From the NCBI RefSeq assembly GCF_035083965.1, contig NC_089732.1, positions 6,325,383-6,389,382 on the forward strand: a DNA stretch of 64,000 nucleotides, in the 5' to 3' direction. The notes under the pieces are model-generated. The model worked only from the letters and a program-made list of their open reading frames with translations, made no database searches and was not told the origin of the DNA. Origin of the DNA: Branchiostoma lanceolatum (taxonomy: Eukaryota; Chordata; Leptocardii; Amphioxiformes; Branchiostomatidae). Below are positions 35,145 through 48,154 of the stretch, piece after piece (position 1 is the first letter of the stretch; every line of letters starts with the position of its first letter). The translations under genes were made by a program, and so were the position numbers.

Positions 35145-37793
35145 ATATTAACAACATGAATACATGGACGTGCACGACAATATACCGTTAGTACGAGAAG
35201 GGTTGACTGGATTATGGCTTTTATACTGGGACATTTTAGGAAAATCTTCAAGGTGTGCGATCAAGAATGCGGATAAGTCATTTTATACCAATGCTTATTG
35301 TATACTTTATTTCATATCACGTTGACATAGCGTCAACAGAGAGATGATTGTTGTGGATGCATCACTACCCGGATGGTAGCTGGGGATAAAAAAGCATTTT
35401 GATTTGATTTAGCATACACAAAGCAAACTCCTTCGTATGAACTGTAGCTTTAAACATATTGTTTTCCCGTACCTTGCCAATGTATTAATGTACATACATG
35501 TAATAACTGTAACAAGATGTATTATTGTTTGTTATTCTCGTTGAGTTTTATACACTATTGTTTTACTTCATGTCGTCACAAGATGGACAATAAAAGAATT
35601 CCCCTTCCACATGTCGATATGAAATAAAATGCCTAATCTCCAAGCAGATCTATCGGTGTGGCTAATAATACTGCTTTTGCCCTTTGGATACTGTCATTGC
35701 CACCGATAGATCTGCTTGGAGATTACAAAATGCCATCATAAGTGCGCAGAATTTCCAGACGGGACGGTAAACAAAACGCATCAATGGGCAAAAATGGTCC
35801 AAAAATAAACATGATGTAGATCTATGATAGAGAATATATAGCCATATGGAGTTGATGCGCGGCACATCACATTAAATCTTTAAATGCTGTGAAGTTTTTC
35901 ATCCTTTCTAGTAATAGTGGTAAAATGTGAAGCTGAGAGAAGGTGACAAAAGAAGAAAGAAAGAAAATAGGCAGCGTAAAAAAACAGAGCAAGCCATGCA
36001 TGTCGGTCTTGGTTCTGGCTGGTCGGAAACGAGTCGTTGACCGTGGGTTAGAACACAAAACAAGCCGTGAAATTGAGGTCGGTTGTGAATGTCATGTGAC
36101 TTTTGTGTCAACAGTAGCGAACTATGTAATCTACCGGCGACATGCCGAGAAACAAGTCCATGGCATTGGCTTATAATTCTCTTGTGTACGCTACTGTATA
36201 CGTATAAAAAAAGGCGAACCAGAGGCCATTGCTAAGCTCTAGTAGTAGTACGACTCTTGTTCTTGTACGATTCTATTGAGCGTTTTGTACACGTTTGAGT
36301 GATGTCTTTCTATCCCTGTTTGCCTCACCCTTGAGATCATCCCCGTGCCTTGGATACAAGAAATGCGGTCTATTCAGCAGGGCTCATGGCTTGTTTGGTT
36401 CTCTGTTTGAGTCAAAGTAAAAGTCGACACCAACAACAAAGCGAGGATTGAGTAGACTAAACACCCTGTATTTGTGCTGTTGGGACGTGTTAAACAGGGA
36501 ATGTGGATAGGCATGCCTGTCATTCTGCAATGTCACTGTACTGTGCATATTCTAACTGGACTAGCAACCATTTTGAATGGCGAATATATCTAAGTCTCCA
36601 GAATTTCTTGTGATGGGAGGTAGGGAATTTCTGGGAAAGGATGGATGAAGTCCAGACTCCAGGGGTTGACGATATAGAATGGGCTCTTCTCACTGCCTGT
36701 GAGCTCAGGTTACAGCTAGAGCAAATGTCACACGGGAAATTGCCTCTGTGCCTCTGTTGGCACGAGAAACTCTTTGTACGCACAGTACATTATGGATATG
36801 CTAGTTTTAATTTCCTCCACCTTTCAAAACGCTAGCAATTACTTTTAGAATGTTTTAAAAGAGTTCAGACTTACTGTAAGGATGCATTCTCTATCTAATA
36901 ACCCATGAGAGAGCGTTGCTGTAAAGAATAATGTACGAATCGACGTTGACTGGGAGAAAGTTAGACAATACAAACCAAGATTCTATTTTTTCTCGTTGAT
37001 TTTCGCTGTATAAAAAGAACGAGACAAGAACAATTCTATTGGTTTATTCCTTGTCATATTCTGATTTTTTTAATATGTCTTACTCAGATTTCTTCCAACT
37101 GTTTTTTTACATCCTCACAAAAATCTAGGAGTTGAGTTATAGCCCTTACTTGCAGCAGTGCCATATATAGAATAAATAGATATAGGTAGTCTCTGAGGGT
37201 GTTGTAACATTTTAGCTATGATTCGTATGTAATTAGAATACACTACATGACTGTATTTTTGCATGGGGACCTCCACCAACGCACACTCAGCTTTGCATTA
37301 CAGCTAGACCCCCTCCATTTGTATTACTGTGGAGCCCGTACACAATGCCTTTCTAACAATGACAAAACACACAAATACTGAGATCAGACTCAAAGGGAAG
37401 CCATTCATACAATGCGCGTTATTCGAGGAGTTAGTCAGAACAATTACCGGGCAGCCAAATTCCGTCCGACCATGAAAATTGCATGTTCAGGGAAAATACA
37501 AAAATTCACAGGAGCGGCTAAAAATCAAATTTCACAATTACTGTCATATTTAGGACCATTTATTTGATCAAAGATAAAATAAACCCTTGACAAATGATAT
37601 GTACGATCTGGCAAGCTCTGATTTGCTAAGATAGTAGGCCAAGAAAGTGCATGTAGATTTTTTGTACACCCCTGTGCGCAACAGTGGTGTAGCCCGACAA
37701 TGGTACGGCAGATGTGACTACAGTCATTCATATCAGGAACATTGTAAGGACTCGGTAGGCGCAGCGACAGAAAGTCAACATTATTATGGGATC
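35145..37793. other. Spacer between tyrosinase 2 and the LURAP1-like gene
   Basis: Contains the tyrosinase 2 3' flank with AATAAA strings at 35589 and 35622, and a hairpin at 35634-35725. The rest has no recognised gene. A 64-codon frame at 36641-36835 has no supporting splice or family evidence. The last few hundred bases should hold the promoter of the gene at 37794. Confidence 0.4.
35634..35725. repeat. 92-bp hairpin with 25-bp arms
   Basis: TAATCTCCAAGCAGATCTAT and the following CGGTG are mirrored by CACCG and ATAGATCTGCTTGGAGATTA. A short spacer lies between them. It is probably a tiny MITE. Confidence 0.85.
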
Positions 37794-40700
37794 ATGAACA
37801 AGACCGGTTCTGGCGGTGCCATGTCTTGTACTAGAGGTGAGATGTCACAGCGGCCTTGTTGCCAGGACTTCTGTGAATGCCTGTGTAAGATGGCAGACGT
37901 GGGTGAAATGTTCGGGTTGGCGGACGCCTGTCGGGGTCTGTTCTCTCGCGCCCAGTCGGTGGCTGACGGCGCGCGGAGGCAAGGCGAGGGGACCGCCGAG
38001 GGGACCGACACGACATCTACGGGGGACTCCTGTTCACAAGACGGCACGAGGCTGGACCATTTGATAGCCGAGCTACGGACGAACATGGTAGGGAATTTAT
38101 TCAAGAAAGACTGCTAGTAGTAGTACATGTATATATAGCGTACAATATATCTCCCGTTACAACCGTCTTGGTATTTGTAGGGATTCCGGAATAATGTACT
38201 TTCCAAGCAGAGGTTAGTGTGGACGCTTGAAAGACTTCTAGATGTTTTATCGACAAAAAGGAGAAAACATGACAAAGACGAAATCCCGATATCATATAAA
38301 AAACACATGAGAAAGACGTCCAAAACAAGCCAGAGCCTAACCTCTGCTTGGAAAGATGAAATAATGACTATTAGAACGTTCACACTTTGGGGCCGTTTAA
38401 GCCCTTGCCATAAAACTATCATACATGTCCAACATTTTTCTAAAAAAGACAAGATTCTCAGAATACAAATAATTGCTTTAGTTCAGACCAACACAAACCT
38501 CGTAGCGTGTACAACACAAAACGGCCCTTCAACCCAACACCAACAACTCTCTGATTAGCAAGTAAACGAAAGTGGATGTCTTACATTCTTCCCTCTTATC
38601 GAGACTTATATATAGGACGTCTTGTAAGGAGTGTGTCTGCTATCGCTGGAGGGGAATTAAGAAACGGAAAGACTCAGAATGCGAGGCGACATTCTCTAGC
38701 AGATGTTCTTGCTGGTATTGATGTAGTGGAATTAGTAACATGACAGCCATGATATAGAACCTGGGTCCGAGCGATTCGTTAAGGAATGTAACGGCAAACA
38801 CAACATTAGCTCAATGTTGCAGCTAAATTGGACATGATACAGCGTTCATAAGGTCGAGTTGTCGCTTCTTCAATATTGGAATACGGAGCAACTTTTTTCT
38901 ATAGCCCATTTCCACACGTTAAATAGTACATTTGGAAATTATCCATAATATTTACGTTTCATTTAATCTAGCACGCGGCCGATTCTTTGTTGCAGCATTA
39001 CAGGAAACTTCGTTTGGCCTACTGGGAATCCATAACGTTATCGAAATTAAATGTCCGGAAAATAAATGTTTAAATCCGCCAAGGGACCGGTAAGCCCAGC
39101 CAAGAGGCGCCATGATGTAAGTATGTTAGCCTCCGTTGCAGACTCCTTCCGGCTGTTTTCTTTTTCAAGTTACAGTTTTATCATTACTTTTTTTTTCTTA
39201 TTGCTGGCCGGGAAGGACTAAGAAAAAATGTAATAATAAACCTGTAACTTGAAAAAGATAACAGCCGGAAGGAGTCTGCAACGGAGGCTAACGTACTTAC
39301 ATCAGTATGTAGGGTATCAGAAATGTCCCCTCTGATGCGATGTGTCGGATAGAGATCTACCCATGGATCATGGCTTCGTGGAGGGGCATACCTCGCTTTA
39401 TATCTCTTCTGTTGCGAGGGTAAAACGCGAGCATATCAATGAGGAAATGCTGAACAAGCAAGAACAATGAACAATAAAGTCTTTTAGGTACTGAACTCCG
39501 CGAAAGTGGGCCAGTTCAAGAAGGCCAGACTGTGATCAAATTTGTTTTTCCTGACATTGGTCATGAAACATCTCTCGCTCTTTTCCTTGTGTATATGTGT
39601 ATATGTTTATAGAAGTATTTAGATAGAGGGTATATGTTGCTTATGTCATGTATAACACAGTAATTGTTTTCAAAACAAGAACCAGTATGTCTTCTATTTT
39701 TCCTTCACATTTTTGTGGAATGTCTCCACCTTTTTGTGTAGTACGTCTAAATTTGGGGGCAACCGTCCACTACAAGGAGAAATATGCGATCCGCAGCTCG
39801 GTTAGAAGACCTCCCGCGGTCGGGGTGTAATTTTCTTCGAGAACCCCAGCTCGCTGTCCACACACAAAGGGTCTCAAACTATTAGAAGAAGAATACAAGG
39901 CGTGACCCCGCAGTGAGGGGAGGTCAGCATGGCTTGTTGTGCCCTGATGAAACGGTTCGTGTCGCAACAGAGGAGGTTCTAAACACGTCGATGTTGGCAA
40001 ACACGTTTGCTTGTTGAAAAACATGTCGTTGAAAGAGTGCCGACATTCTGTAGGTGGTATAGACCGTTTGGTGTACTGGGGGTGGGGGGGGGGGGCTGGA
40101 GGTGTTTCGGGTTTATACTTCAAGAAGAGGTAGACAACCTCTTGTCGACTTCAACTGAGAAGATTTTTCCTACCCAGAGTTATTATACAAACTGATGTAA
40201 TGATAGTGTGTTCTTTGATTAGGCAAACGACAACCTTTGATCTATAAAGATTACCGTAGCTACTTGATTAGAGTTTAGCAAGGAGGAGTTTTGTGACCGT
40301 TCCGCAGCTGCAGGGGATTGTTTATACGTAATATGAACACATCCGTGCAGAAACGGACAGGAAAATGATATATTCAAAATTGCCATTGTTTCCAGACATA
40401 CCCGGATACAAACTACATTTACTATCTGTATAACGTTACTTATATTACGCACATGTAGCTAGGCGTTAGCCTTAAACAAGTAGCTTTTCCTTTCGTGTCA
40501 AGGAATTGGGATATATTTGCAGATTATAGTTGTTGTGTGTTTTTTTTTTTGGGGGGGGGGGGCTGTTTCAATGCCTAAATTCGAACTGTTTTTCTGACTT
40601 TCGCAGAAAAGACCACCCACACCCTTAGCCTCTACCAGGCCCCGCGGATGGCTGGGTAAATAGTAGAATTGGCCAAATAGAGTGAATAGTATGCCATCCT

Positions 40701-43700
40701 AGCTACAAACTGTGCCCCCCCCCCCCCTATAGCTGACTAACTCCTCTTGCATGTTTTCCTGTCTATTTGGCCAATTTCTACTCTTTCTCCGTCTCTGGAG
40801 CCTGGTAGAGGCTACCACACCCCACACCCAAAGCACATACAGTATACGTACCAACTCGACGCTCTCACGCCAGTGCCTGGGGGTTGGGTGCAACACACGA
40901 CAGCTCTAAGTAACATGCAGTGGCTTACATTGTAAAGAATATAGATGGGATCTGTATAATCTGTAGTATCTTACCACCTTGGTTACACACAATAGGTATT
41001 TACAAATGTATCTGCCGACGGAATAGACTTGTGAAACAGCAGGTCAGGGTCGACACAGGCCAGCGGTTCAGAATAATAGAAAAAAAATGGCGGCATTATT
41101 ATATTCAAGAACTCACAAAGACACTATAAGAAGGTACAAATTTAGTGCCATATAAGACTTTCGATAGAGTAATGTCTCTCTTGTGGCAATCACATGTATG
41201 CGGGAGCCTCAGGCGATAAACCTCTACGTGTTCAAAGGCAACCAAAGCAATATTAGGGACCAAAAAATGGAAATATAAAAATGCTGAAATCTTTATTGTA
41301 GTGACATTTACTAACACTGTCTAGCACATTTGTGTAATAGCTTCATACTTTGAGCATTTTAATACCGTACAAAAACATGCCGTACGATGATCCCTTAGTT
41401 TCGCGAGCCTACAAAAACCCCGGCGACGATTTTCAGTGACTTCTCACACAACGACGTCGTATTTTTTGCATGATGGACGTCGCTATACATTGTGGTAGTG
41501 TTGTTTGAACAAATCATGTATAGAAATGACTAAATAAATTGGGTTTCAAAATTCGAATTTCGGGCCCTAATATTGCCTGGGTTTCTTTAAAGAACACAGG
41601 TAAAACACACCTGTCAGTGAGAGTCCAAGTCGACCCGTCCTGATGTGCTTGTCAGAAAACGCTTGATGTCAGACTCTGTGGAAGGCCCACGTTTCGTGCT
41701 GGTTATACGTGTAGGGAAAGATTACAATACTGTACGTGTTGAAAAAGTAACCGCACGACTTGTTCCTATCAGAAAAAATGAAGCTGTAGAAGTTACGTAC
41801 GGTATGCAATGTCAACCCACTATTAGAGGCTTCAGAAATGATGATATTGATAATGCTGACGTAGAAATGGAAATTGAAATAGGAGAGAGCAATAGTTGAC
41901 AAGAAAAGAGACATAAGGGAAAAGAAATGGAAAGTGCTACAATTATAGAATGATCGGACCATTGAAGCGTTTAGTCGGCTAATTATTGGGACAACCAAGC
42001 AAAACTACTCTCCAAGTAGAGGTTCGGCTCTGACTGTTTTCTAGGCGTTTTTGTCGGGCTTTCTGTTTTGTCCCGTTTTCTTGATGTCGTTAAGCCAAAA
42101 TAAAGAAAACGGGACAAAATAGAAAGTCCGACAAAAACGCATAAAAAAGGGTCAAATACCAGCCATAGCCGAACCTCTGCTTGGAGAGTAAGCAAAATGG
42201 CAGATACCTTATCCGATGAGATTTGTAATTACATGATTATAGTTGAGGGAGTGGGATTTCTCACCAAAGCCCGGATTTCCTACACTAAATGTCGAGCTTG
42301 TATCCGTTTGTTGATAGCAGATTTTTCCATGATGCCACCTGGTCCCAGCGTCTGATACATTGTGCAACTGTGTTATCAATAAAAATCTAGAGATTTAATA
42401 CCTCGTCGCTACAACCAGATACTGCTTGTAGCGTAACATGCTTTTTGGCAGGCCAGAAAATGATTTTAAAAGCTGTTTACGGAAAAAAAAACAGGCATAC
42501 ACGAAAGCATGCAGGAAGAAGACTGCTGGCTAGATCGAAAACATGGTACTTAAGGTAATATTTTAGGAATGTTCATTCCTTTCAACTTCAGACTCAGAGG
42601 ACAAGTTTCAGTCGCCATATTGGAAAGGAAATCTCCTAAATATTTATTTTCTCACACAACGGTGACGACACGATACAAAATAGCTGTCTCCAACGCAAAT
42701 TTACCGTGAAAAACGTTATTATGGTTTGACAAAGGTGACATGGAGAGGTGTCTGGTCCCTTGACAACATGTCCATGGGGGCCGCCATTGTGACGCCATTT
42801 TGCATAATCGCCATTCCGCCGTGAAAACTAGGATTTCATTTTGAAATTATTCCAGCCTTTCTTCTCTTTATATTCTTGCTTTGTTGCCTTATAGAAGTAG
42901 AGCCTGATTGGAGAAGACCGTTTAGTCATCGCTTTAGTGTAGCTAGGCACGTTAAATCTGGTTCCTGCTTGTATTACTTACGGGTAATAAACTACAGAAA
43001 ATTACGTTATTGCTTGGACTAACCGGTGCTTCAGGGCATTGTTCAGGGTTACTACTACTATACTAGCACTTTGCCACCTATGTGATTCCCAGCCTACGTT
43101 ATTGACATATGACCTGTCAAACTGAGAACACGACACCCCTAATTATGGAAGACAATGACTCCCGCCCTTAAGCCGTGTCCATCATCATAGCAAGGATTCA
43201 GATCAGAAAGTACTAAGTAGATTGGGAAGCATACATCTGAACTATTATATTTGTCTGGAGCTTTATCAGGAGTAGAATGACGGACTTGATTCCGTATTGT
43301 CTCTAAATGCCATTTACTGTGCTGTTCTGTTGTTAGTGTCTTGAATGCTATGATATACGAGTCAGTCGTTTCGTCGATTTTCTTTTTCAACATCTAAACC
43401 TTAGGAAGGCCGGTGTCTGTGGGATCATTTGGGTGCTATAAAATGCTCAGGGAACTCATAAAAAACACTAAAATGTGTCAATAAAGTACTCTATGAAATG
43501 TAAAGGATAGTCAAAGGCAATATTGCGAACAGTCTAACTTTGTCTTTTTACATGGTCTTATATACCATTGTCGATTTACCTGTCCTTTCCGCTTCTGTCT
43601 TCACAGATCAACCTGATATCTTTAGACGTGGACGTTCTCCGTCAGTTTCTTCATGTTTACGAGGAAATCGAGGATCTAAAACTACAGAGGCAGTTTTCTA

Positions 43701-44725
43701 TCGACGGGTATGACTCAGCCAGCACCTACTCTTACGAGTCTGGTTCAAGTATGGAGTCTCTGCAGAGTGTGGGACGCCCCCTGTCGGGAGGATTTGACAG
43801 TGCAATGACGTATCAGTCCAGGGGGTCAAGGTTTCTTGAAGTGCCAAGAAGAGGTGGTTCATGCTCTCCTAAGCTTGGCTCTCCCAGATTAAGGCGGCCT
43901 CTTTCGAACTGTTCTGGGACGTTTTTATATTCGCCATCTACGACAAGAGGCGAACCCTCTCGAACAGAGAATGGCTTAGCAACGGTTGCCACAGAAGAAC
44001 GCCTCCTATCAGGAACGTGCAGGGTTGCAGGGAAACTGAACGGCAGTCCTCCGTTTGAGAGCAATCATTACAACCACCGTACAACAGACAACACAATAGT
44101 TCGTACCGTTTCACACGATTCGAGAATGCTTTCCTTAGCTGACGATAGAATGCAATCTTCACCAACAACAGTGCCCAGTATTGAAATAACTTCCGTACAA
44201 GACTCAAAGGATAAATCGCACGACCACAACACACACGTAGTTACAGACTCCCTTCTTACAACAAAGACGTCTTTACAAGATACTGTAGTAACTAGCGAAA
44301 GCCCCCCTCAGCTACCCAAGAAGATGAGGAGAGGAAAGACAACTGTTAACCAGAGCAACAGCGAGAGTTTTCATCAGGAACTGGACGAAGAAACCGCTAG
44401 ACTTATCCGAACATGCGAGGAATATATGTTGATCTCTGACAGAACATCACAATCCACGCCAGTGAACAACAAATTAGTACCGGATTTGCAAACCACCAAG
44501 TCATATCAAAATGGGTACAGTCAAAGTTGGGTTGGGGCTAAAGGGAACATCTCACTCAGTAAAAGAAGAGATGTTGATGTTAACGTTACAACAGAACGAA
44601 CACGTCCTGTATGTGGAATGCGGTCCGTCATTGCACCTGTACACGATCACGTGGGTAGCGCGTGTGCCCATGGGGAGGGGGACTATATGGTAATGCTTCC
44701 TATCATCAGGGTCTCAGGTCATTAG
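37794..44725 (+). CDS. LURAP1/LURAP1L-like adaptor protein (candidate)
   Basis: Two exons, 37794-38087 and 43607-44725, joined in phase 0 over a 5.5 kb intron; 1413 nt, 470 aa. The junction reads HLIAELRTNM then INLISLDVDVLRQFLHVYEE. This resembles the leucine-rich helix of human LURAP1 (IMALKMELAYLRAIDVKILQ as remembered), a scaffold that links MRCK kinase and MYO18A or acts in NF-kB signalling. The remaining 350 residues are Ser/Thr-rich and look disordered, with a repeated SIDGYDSASTYS / GGFDSAMTYQS pattern. The protein is about twice the usual family length, and the C-terminal PDZ ligand of LURAP1 is not seen. A further downstream exon is possible because GGTAATG inside codons near 44690 could be a donor. 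The exon structure is fairly secure; the family name is tentative. Confidence 0.55.
38199..38355. mobile_element. MITE family F copy 1
   Basis: CTTTCCAAGCAGAGGTTAG at the left and CTAACCTCTGCTTGGAAAG at the right form an inverted repeat. The interior arms also pair partly (GACAAAAAGGAGAAAACATG). A related copy is at 42008-42188. Confidence 0.85.
39114..39303. mobile_element. 190-bp fold-back element
   Basis: GATGTAAGTATGTTAGCCTC with about 60 following bases is mirrored almost perfectly by the sequence ending GAGGCTAACGTACTTACATC. The shared core is GACTCCTTCCGGCTGTT. It is probably a MITE with very long arms. Confidence 0.9.
40626..40814. mobile_element. MITE family E copy 2
   Basis: Ends TAGCCTCTACCAGGC and GCCTGGTAGAGGCTA are a perfect inverted pair. 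The interior shares AATTGGCCAAATAGAGTGAA with the copy at 33651. A C run interrupts the middle. Confidence 0.9.
42008..42188. mobile_element. MITE family F copy 2
   Basis: CTCTCCAAGTAGAGGTTCGG at the left pairs with CCGAACCTCTGCTTGGAGAG at the right. The interior GAAAACGGGACAAAAT also pairs with its complement. It is a strong fold-back. Confidence 0.9.
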
Positions 44726-45754
44726 CTGCTATACGAGGCTCAAAAAACATTCCTTCATCTTTTCTTTGTCGCACATTTTGTTTAAGATTTTTTTTTACAT
44801 TTAACAGCTTTCACACGAGAAGAGATTCTAAGAAACTTAAGAGAATGACGGAAATTGAAAGTAAGAGGATTGTACACTAATGGATTACTCTGTAAAATGT
44901 TACGTCTACGCCGCAAAACTATTTTGCGGTGCTGCAGAAAGTATAGATATGGAAGAATAAGAAAGTTGGACGTCTAGGAGACAAGGGCTCAAAGAATGTA
45001 TGGAGACTGATAAACAAAATGGTTTTCTGAGATAGAGGGTTAAGACAATGTTCTGATCGATGAAACTTGAATGATGATCATGGGCAGTGTGTGGAATAAA
45101 GTGGATGGCAAATACCGGATTGGCACGCATTGTGAGTGTAGATGACGGTAGGATTACTTTTTATCGCTCTCTGGTTAAAGATTAAAGGCAATTTTTATTC
45201 AAAAAGTCGTTCGTCATGGTATCATTGCTCGGGAAACCATAACTACAATGGGCAACAAGACCTCAGAGAGATTAAGACATTAACCTGAATACCCATTATG
45301 AATAGTCATCCCATTCTTAAAGACTAATGAATAACGCCTTTATTCATGTTAAGTATCTTCCATCTTGTAAAATTACTGATACGTATTGATAATGGTAGAA
45401 ATTCAGCTCACGAATATACATGTAGCTTTGCATGTGGTCTTACTCCTTAGGCCGTTAGGGATGCCAATTTTTATTGGTCAGTCTTGGAAGTACATTCTGG
45501 AAGACAGAGTCCGACAGACACCCAAACTTTCTCTCTGGAACAAAAATATTCTTGGTAGTGATTTTCTCCGTAAACATTTCAAAGCTGAAATTAACCAAGC
45601 TATCCGACCGGGATCGACCGTCGGACAATAGGGCATAGCACTCACAACGCAGAGATTGTATTTGACATGAGTAGACAACTACACCAGATCACTCGTAAGG
45701 TCTTCTACATGAATGCAAGCAAACGAATTGACCTACCAATCTAGTTCCCTGGGT
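44726..45754. other. 3' flank of the LURAP1-like gene
   Basis: No gene recognised. An AG preceded by a pyrimidine run near 44808, followed by a short frame ending at 44880, could be an extra terminal exon, but nothing proves it. The 81-codon frame at 45386-45631 has no family evidence. Confidence 0.3.
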
Positions 45755-46325
45755 TTAATGACAATGACAATGAACTTTATTGCATATTCATACCCAACAT
45801 GGGCTAAATGCATTTGGTAACATGAAGTAAAAGAAAAGGAACATTGTGCTATATTCCATCTAAATCTACAGAGTCTCTTCTCTCTTCTTGAAACATTTGT
45901 ACACAAAATAGTTTTTTAATCATATCGTAGTTTCTAGAAGATATAAAACATGTGAATACCTCGTTATTTGTAAGATGCGCATATTTCTTGTCTAGTTGTA
46001 TGGAACTTACAAGGGGTCTGCGCAGGTCTGAGTATAGTGAGCATTCTAAAATAAAATGTATTTCATCTTCTATACAATCATTGTTACAGAATGCACACAT
46101 TCTGTTATTTGGTGGAGTCTGGTTGTATCTACCATCTTCAATTTGCAGTGGATGATCGCTGATCCTTAGTTTAGTCATAGCTCGGCGATAGTTGAAATTT
46201 TGTATATCTAGATATTTTTCTTTTTTATATGTGATCTTAAATTTTTTGTAAGTTCTTAATTTGTTTCCATGCTTACCTTTTTCACCACAAGATCTAGAGT
46301 TCAGTTGTGAGTAAAATGTTGAAGA
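45755..46325 (-). mobile_element. LINE 3' end (C-terminal ORF2 fragment)
   Basis: On the minus strand an open frame from about 46320 to 45849 includes MCAFCNNDCIEDEIHFILEC, the Cys-Cys-His-Cys knuckle with IEDE that follows reverse transcriptase in many non-LTR retrotransposons. The preceding residues (NFNYRRAMTKLRISDHPL) also fit. The element ends in tandem CATTGT units beside an AATAAA (plus-strand ACAATGACAATG at 45761). Only the C-terminal part is present, so it is a 5'-truncated copy. The clade cannot be named from this fragment. Confidence 0.75.
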
Positions 46326-46339
46326 AAGTTGTATCTTTG

Positions 46340-46440
46340 TTTTAGTTTTAAAAGTTTACAAAGTAGCCTTTGTTTTAGTTTTTACAAAGTAGCCTTTGTT
46401 TTAGTTTTAAAAGTTTACAAAGTAGCCTTTGTTTTAGTTC
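46340..46440. repeat. Short tandem repeat beside the LINE
   Basis: ACAAAGTAGCCTTTGTTTTA occurs three times, separated by TTTTAAAAGTTT-type spacers. It is a local expansion at the truncated edge of the LINE copy. Confidence 0.85.
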
Positions 46441-46974
46441 AGATTGAGCGGATAGCGTGTTTCGATCTTTGTAATAAGTAAAAGGTAGGCAAAGCCTGAC
46501 TCCTCCAAGATTTTACTAATATTTGAAAGCCAGCATGGTATCTTTCTCCTATGTAGGTCCTGCTGTACTAAAAATGCTTCATACTGTAATAATTTGCATA
46601 AATCAAGGCCGCAAACGTTTACTTCTGTCCCCTCCGGCTACTATTCCGGCATTATTTCATCTCCTGTCCTGAGAAGGACATCAAAGGTGATCGGCCTGAC
46701 CAGAAACTCATAAATCACGTATCGCGCGCGGCAAAGTCCCTCCACATCCTTAAAGTTTTACACTAAAAGTGGCAATTTCGACAATCTACGGACTTTTTAA
46801 ATCTCTCACTTTGGAAATTGGTCTATCAACCAATACTTCACATCTGTGAAAGTATTACTCTCGATATATTTCATGCATCTACAGTTATACTGGTAGATTT
46901 TGCGATACCAAATAATTGTGTGTCAGTTGACGTGATTCCTTTTGAAATACTAACTCTTAGAAAGGATTGAAAAC
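46441..46974. other. 3' flank of dioxygenase A
   Basis: No gene seen. Stretches near 46850-46960 (CATGCATCTACAGTTATAC, GTGTCAGTTGACGTGATTCC) recur downstream of dioxygenase B and of the solitary exon, so this is part of the duplicated unit. Confidence 0.5.
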
Positions 46975-48115
46975 TCAGAAGTCCTCCGGATAGTCCTGGT
47001 CCTGCTTGGCCAGCGCGACGGCAAGTTTCCGTTTCCCGGTAAAGCCGAGTCTGGCGTGCTGGCAGTACATGTTGTTCAGGACCAGTAAGTCACCCTTCTG
47101 CATCTGGAAACCCATGGAAACCTGAGAACGAGAAAAAAAACGCCATACACTAGCTCGTTGAAATTTCGATTTCTATGATGCTATCGTGAATGCAAAGAAT
47201 GTGGACTTAACGTTATGATGTTGTCAGCAAGGTTCTATTAAGCATACTCTCTGCGATGGACACATGGCTAATCTGAGCCAACTGAATTGGATTTAAAGGT
47301 CGTCTGTGGTTGAGTTGTCAAATTAATCATGATCTAGTTTGGCTGTCTGTAGAGGTAAGACTATTTATGAGTTTTTGCGAGTCTGGGAAGAAAAAGTAAA
47401 TTTTGAGTTTGAGCACATGTTTCCCAATCGGAAAATGGTGGTCCAGAACGAGGAAGAGTCCACACTAACTACACGTACTGAAGTCCACAAGGACACTATT
47501 GGAAGCCACTGCCAAGAGTTTCTCAGAGGCTGCACAAAGTGTCCTTATGGGCTTTCGTACCTACGTACCTGCCAGTGGACATCGCGGATATGCTGAATTA
47601 CTTCTGCCTCAATGTCGGTGCCGTCTCCATAGTGGGTGGTGAGGGGAAAGTCATGATCGGGGAGATCCTTGTTGAACCAGAGGGGGTGGGCCTTGAAATA
47701 TGATGCGTTATTTATGTGGACGGAGCAAAACCACAGTTTCTGCCCTGGAAAATTACATTGGAACCGTTGTTAACATATACGTACATGTTTCCTAGATTGC
47801 TGCTGAGCCAATTGTTCTACCGTGCAATGTACAGCAAAAGAAAAGGCCACAAAATGGTTCTATCGTTAACAGTCTCTTGTTTTATATCCTTCGAAATGAA
47901 AAAAATAAAAAAAGCTTTCATGAACTATTTTCCGTATTTTTCGAAACCCATCCCAAACCTTAATCCCAAAGTTTTTCTCTTCACTGCATTTCAATTTTCA
48001 GAGAGACCTTGCTTTAGGTATGGTTTAGATACCAGGACAATATAAGATAAGCCCACAACTCTAGTGACCGTCCTGACAACAGAGCCCCCCCCCCCCCCAA
48101 CACACTCACGAACGT

Positions 48116-48154
<39 letters not shown>

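Larger units (their letters stand above)
38088..43606. other. Large intron of the LURAP1-like gene
   Basis: Holds at least four inverted-repeat elements (38199-38355, 39114-39303, 40626-40814, 42008-42188). It also holds a G run near 40087 and another near 40550. An 84-codon frame at 41645-41899 (MLVRKRLMSDSVEGPRF start) has no recognised relatives. Nothing else is coding by eye. Confidence 0.5.

Noticed and set aside
37784-38104. 106-codon minus-strand frame
   Set aside because: It is antisense to exon 1 of the LURAP1-like gene and has no domain.
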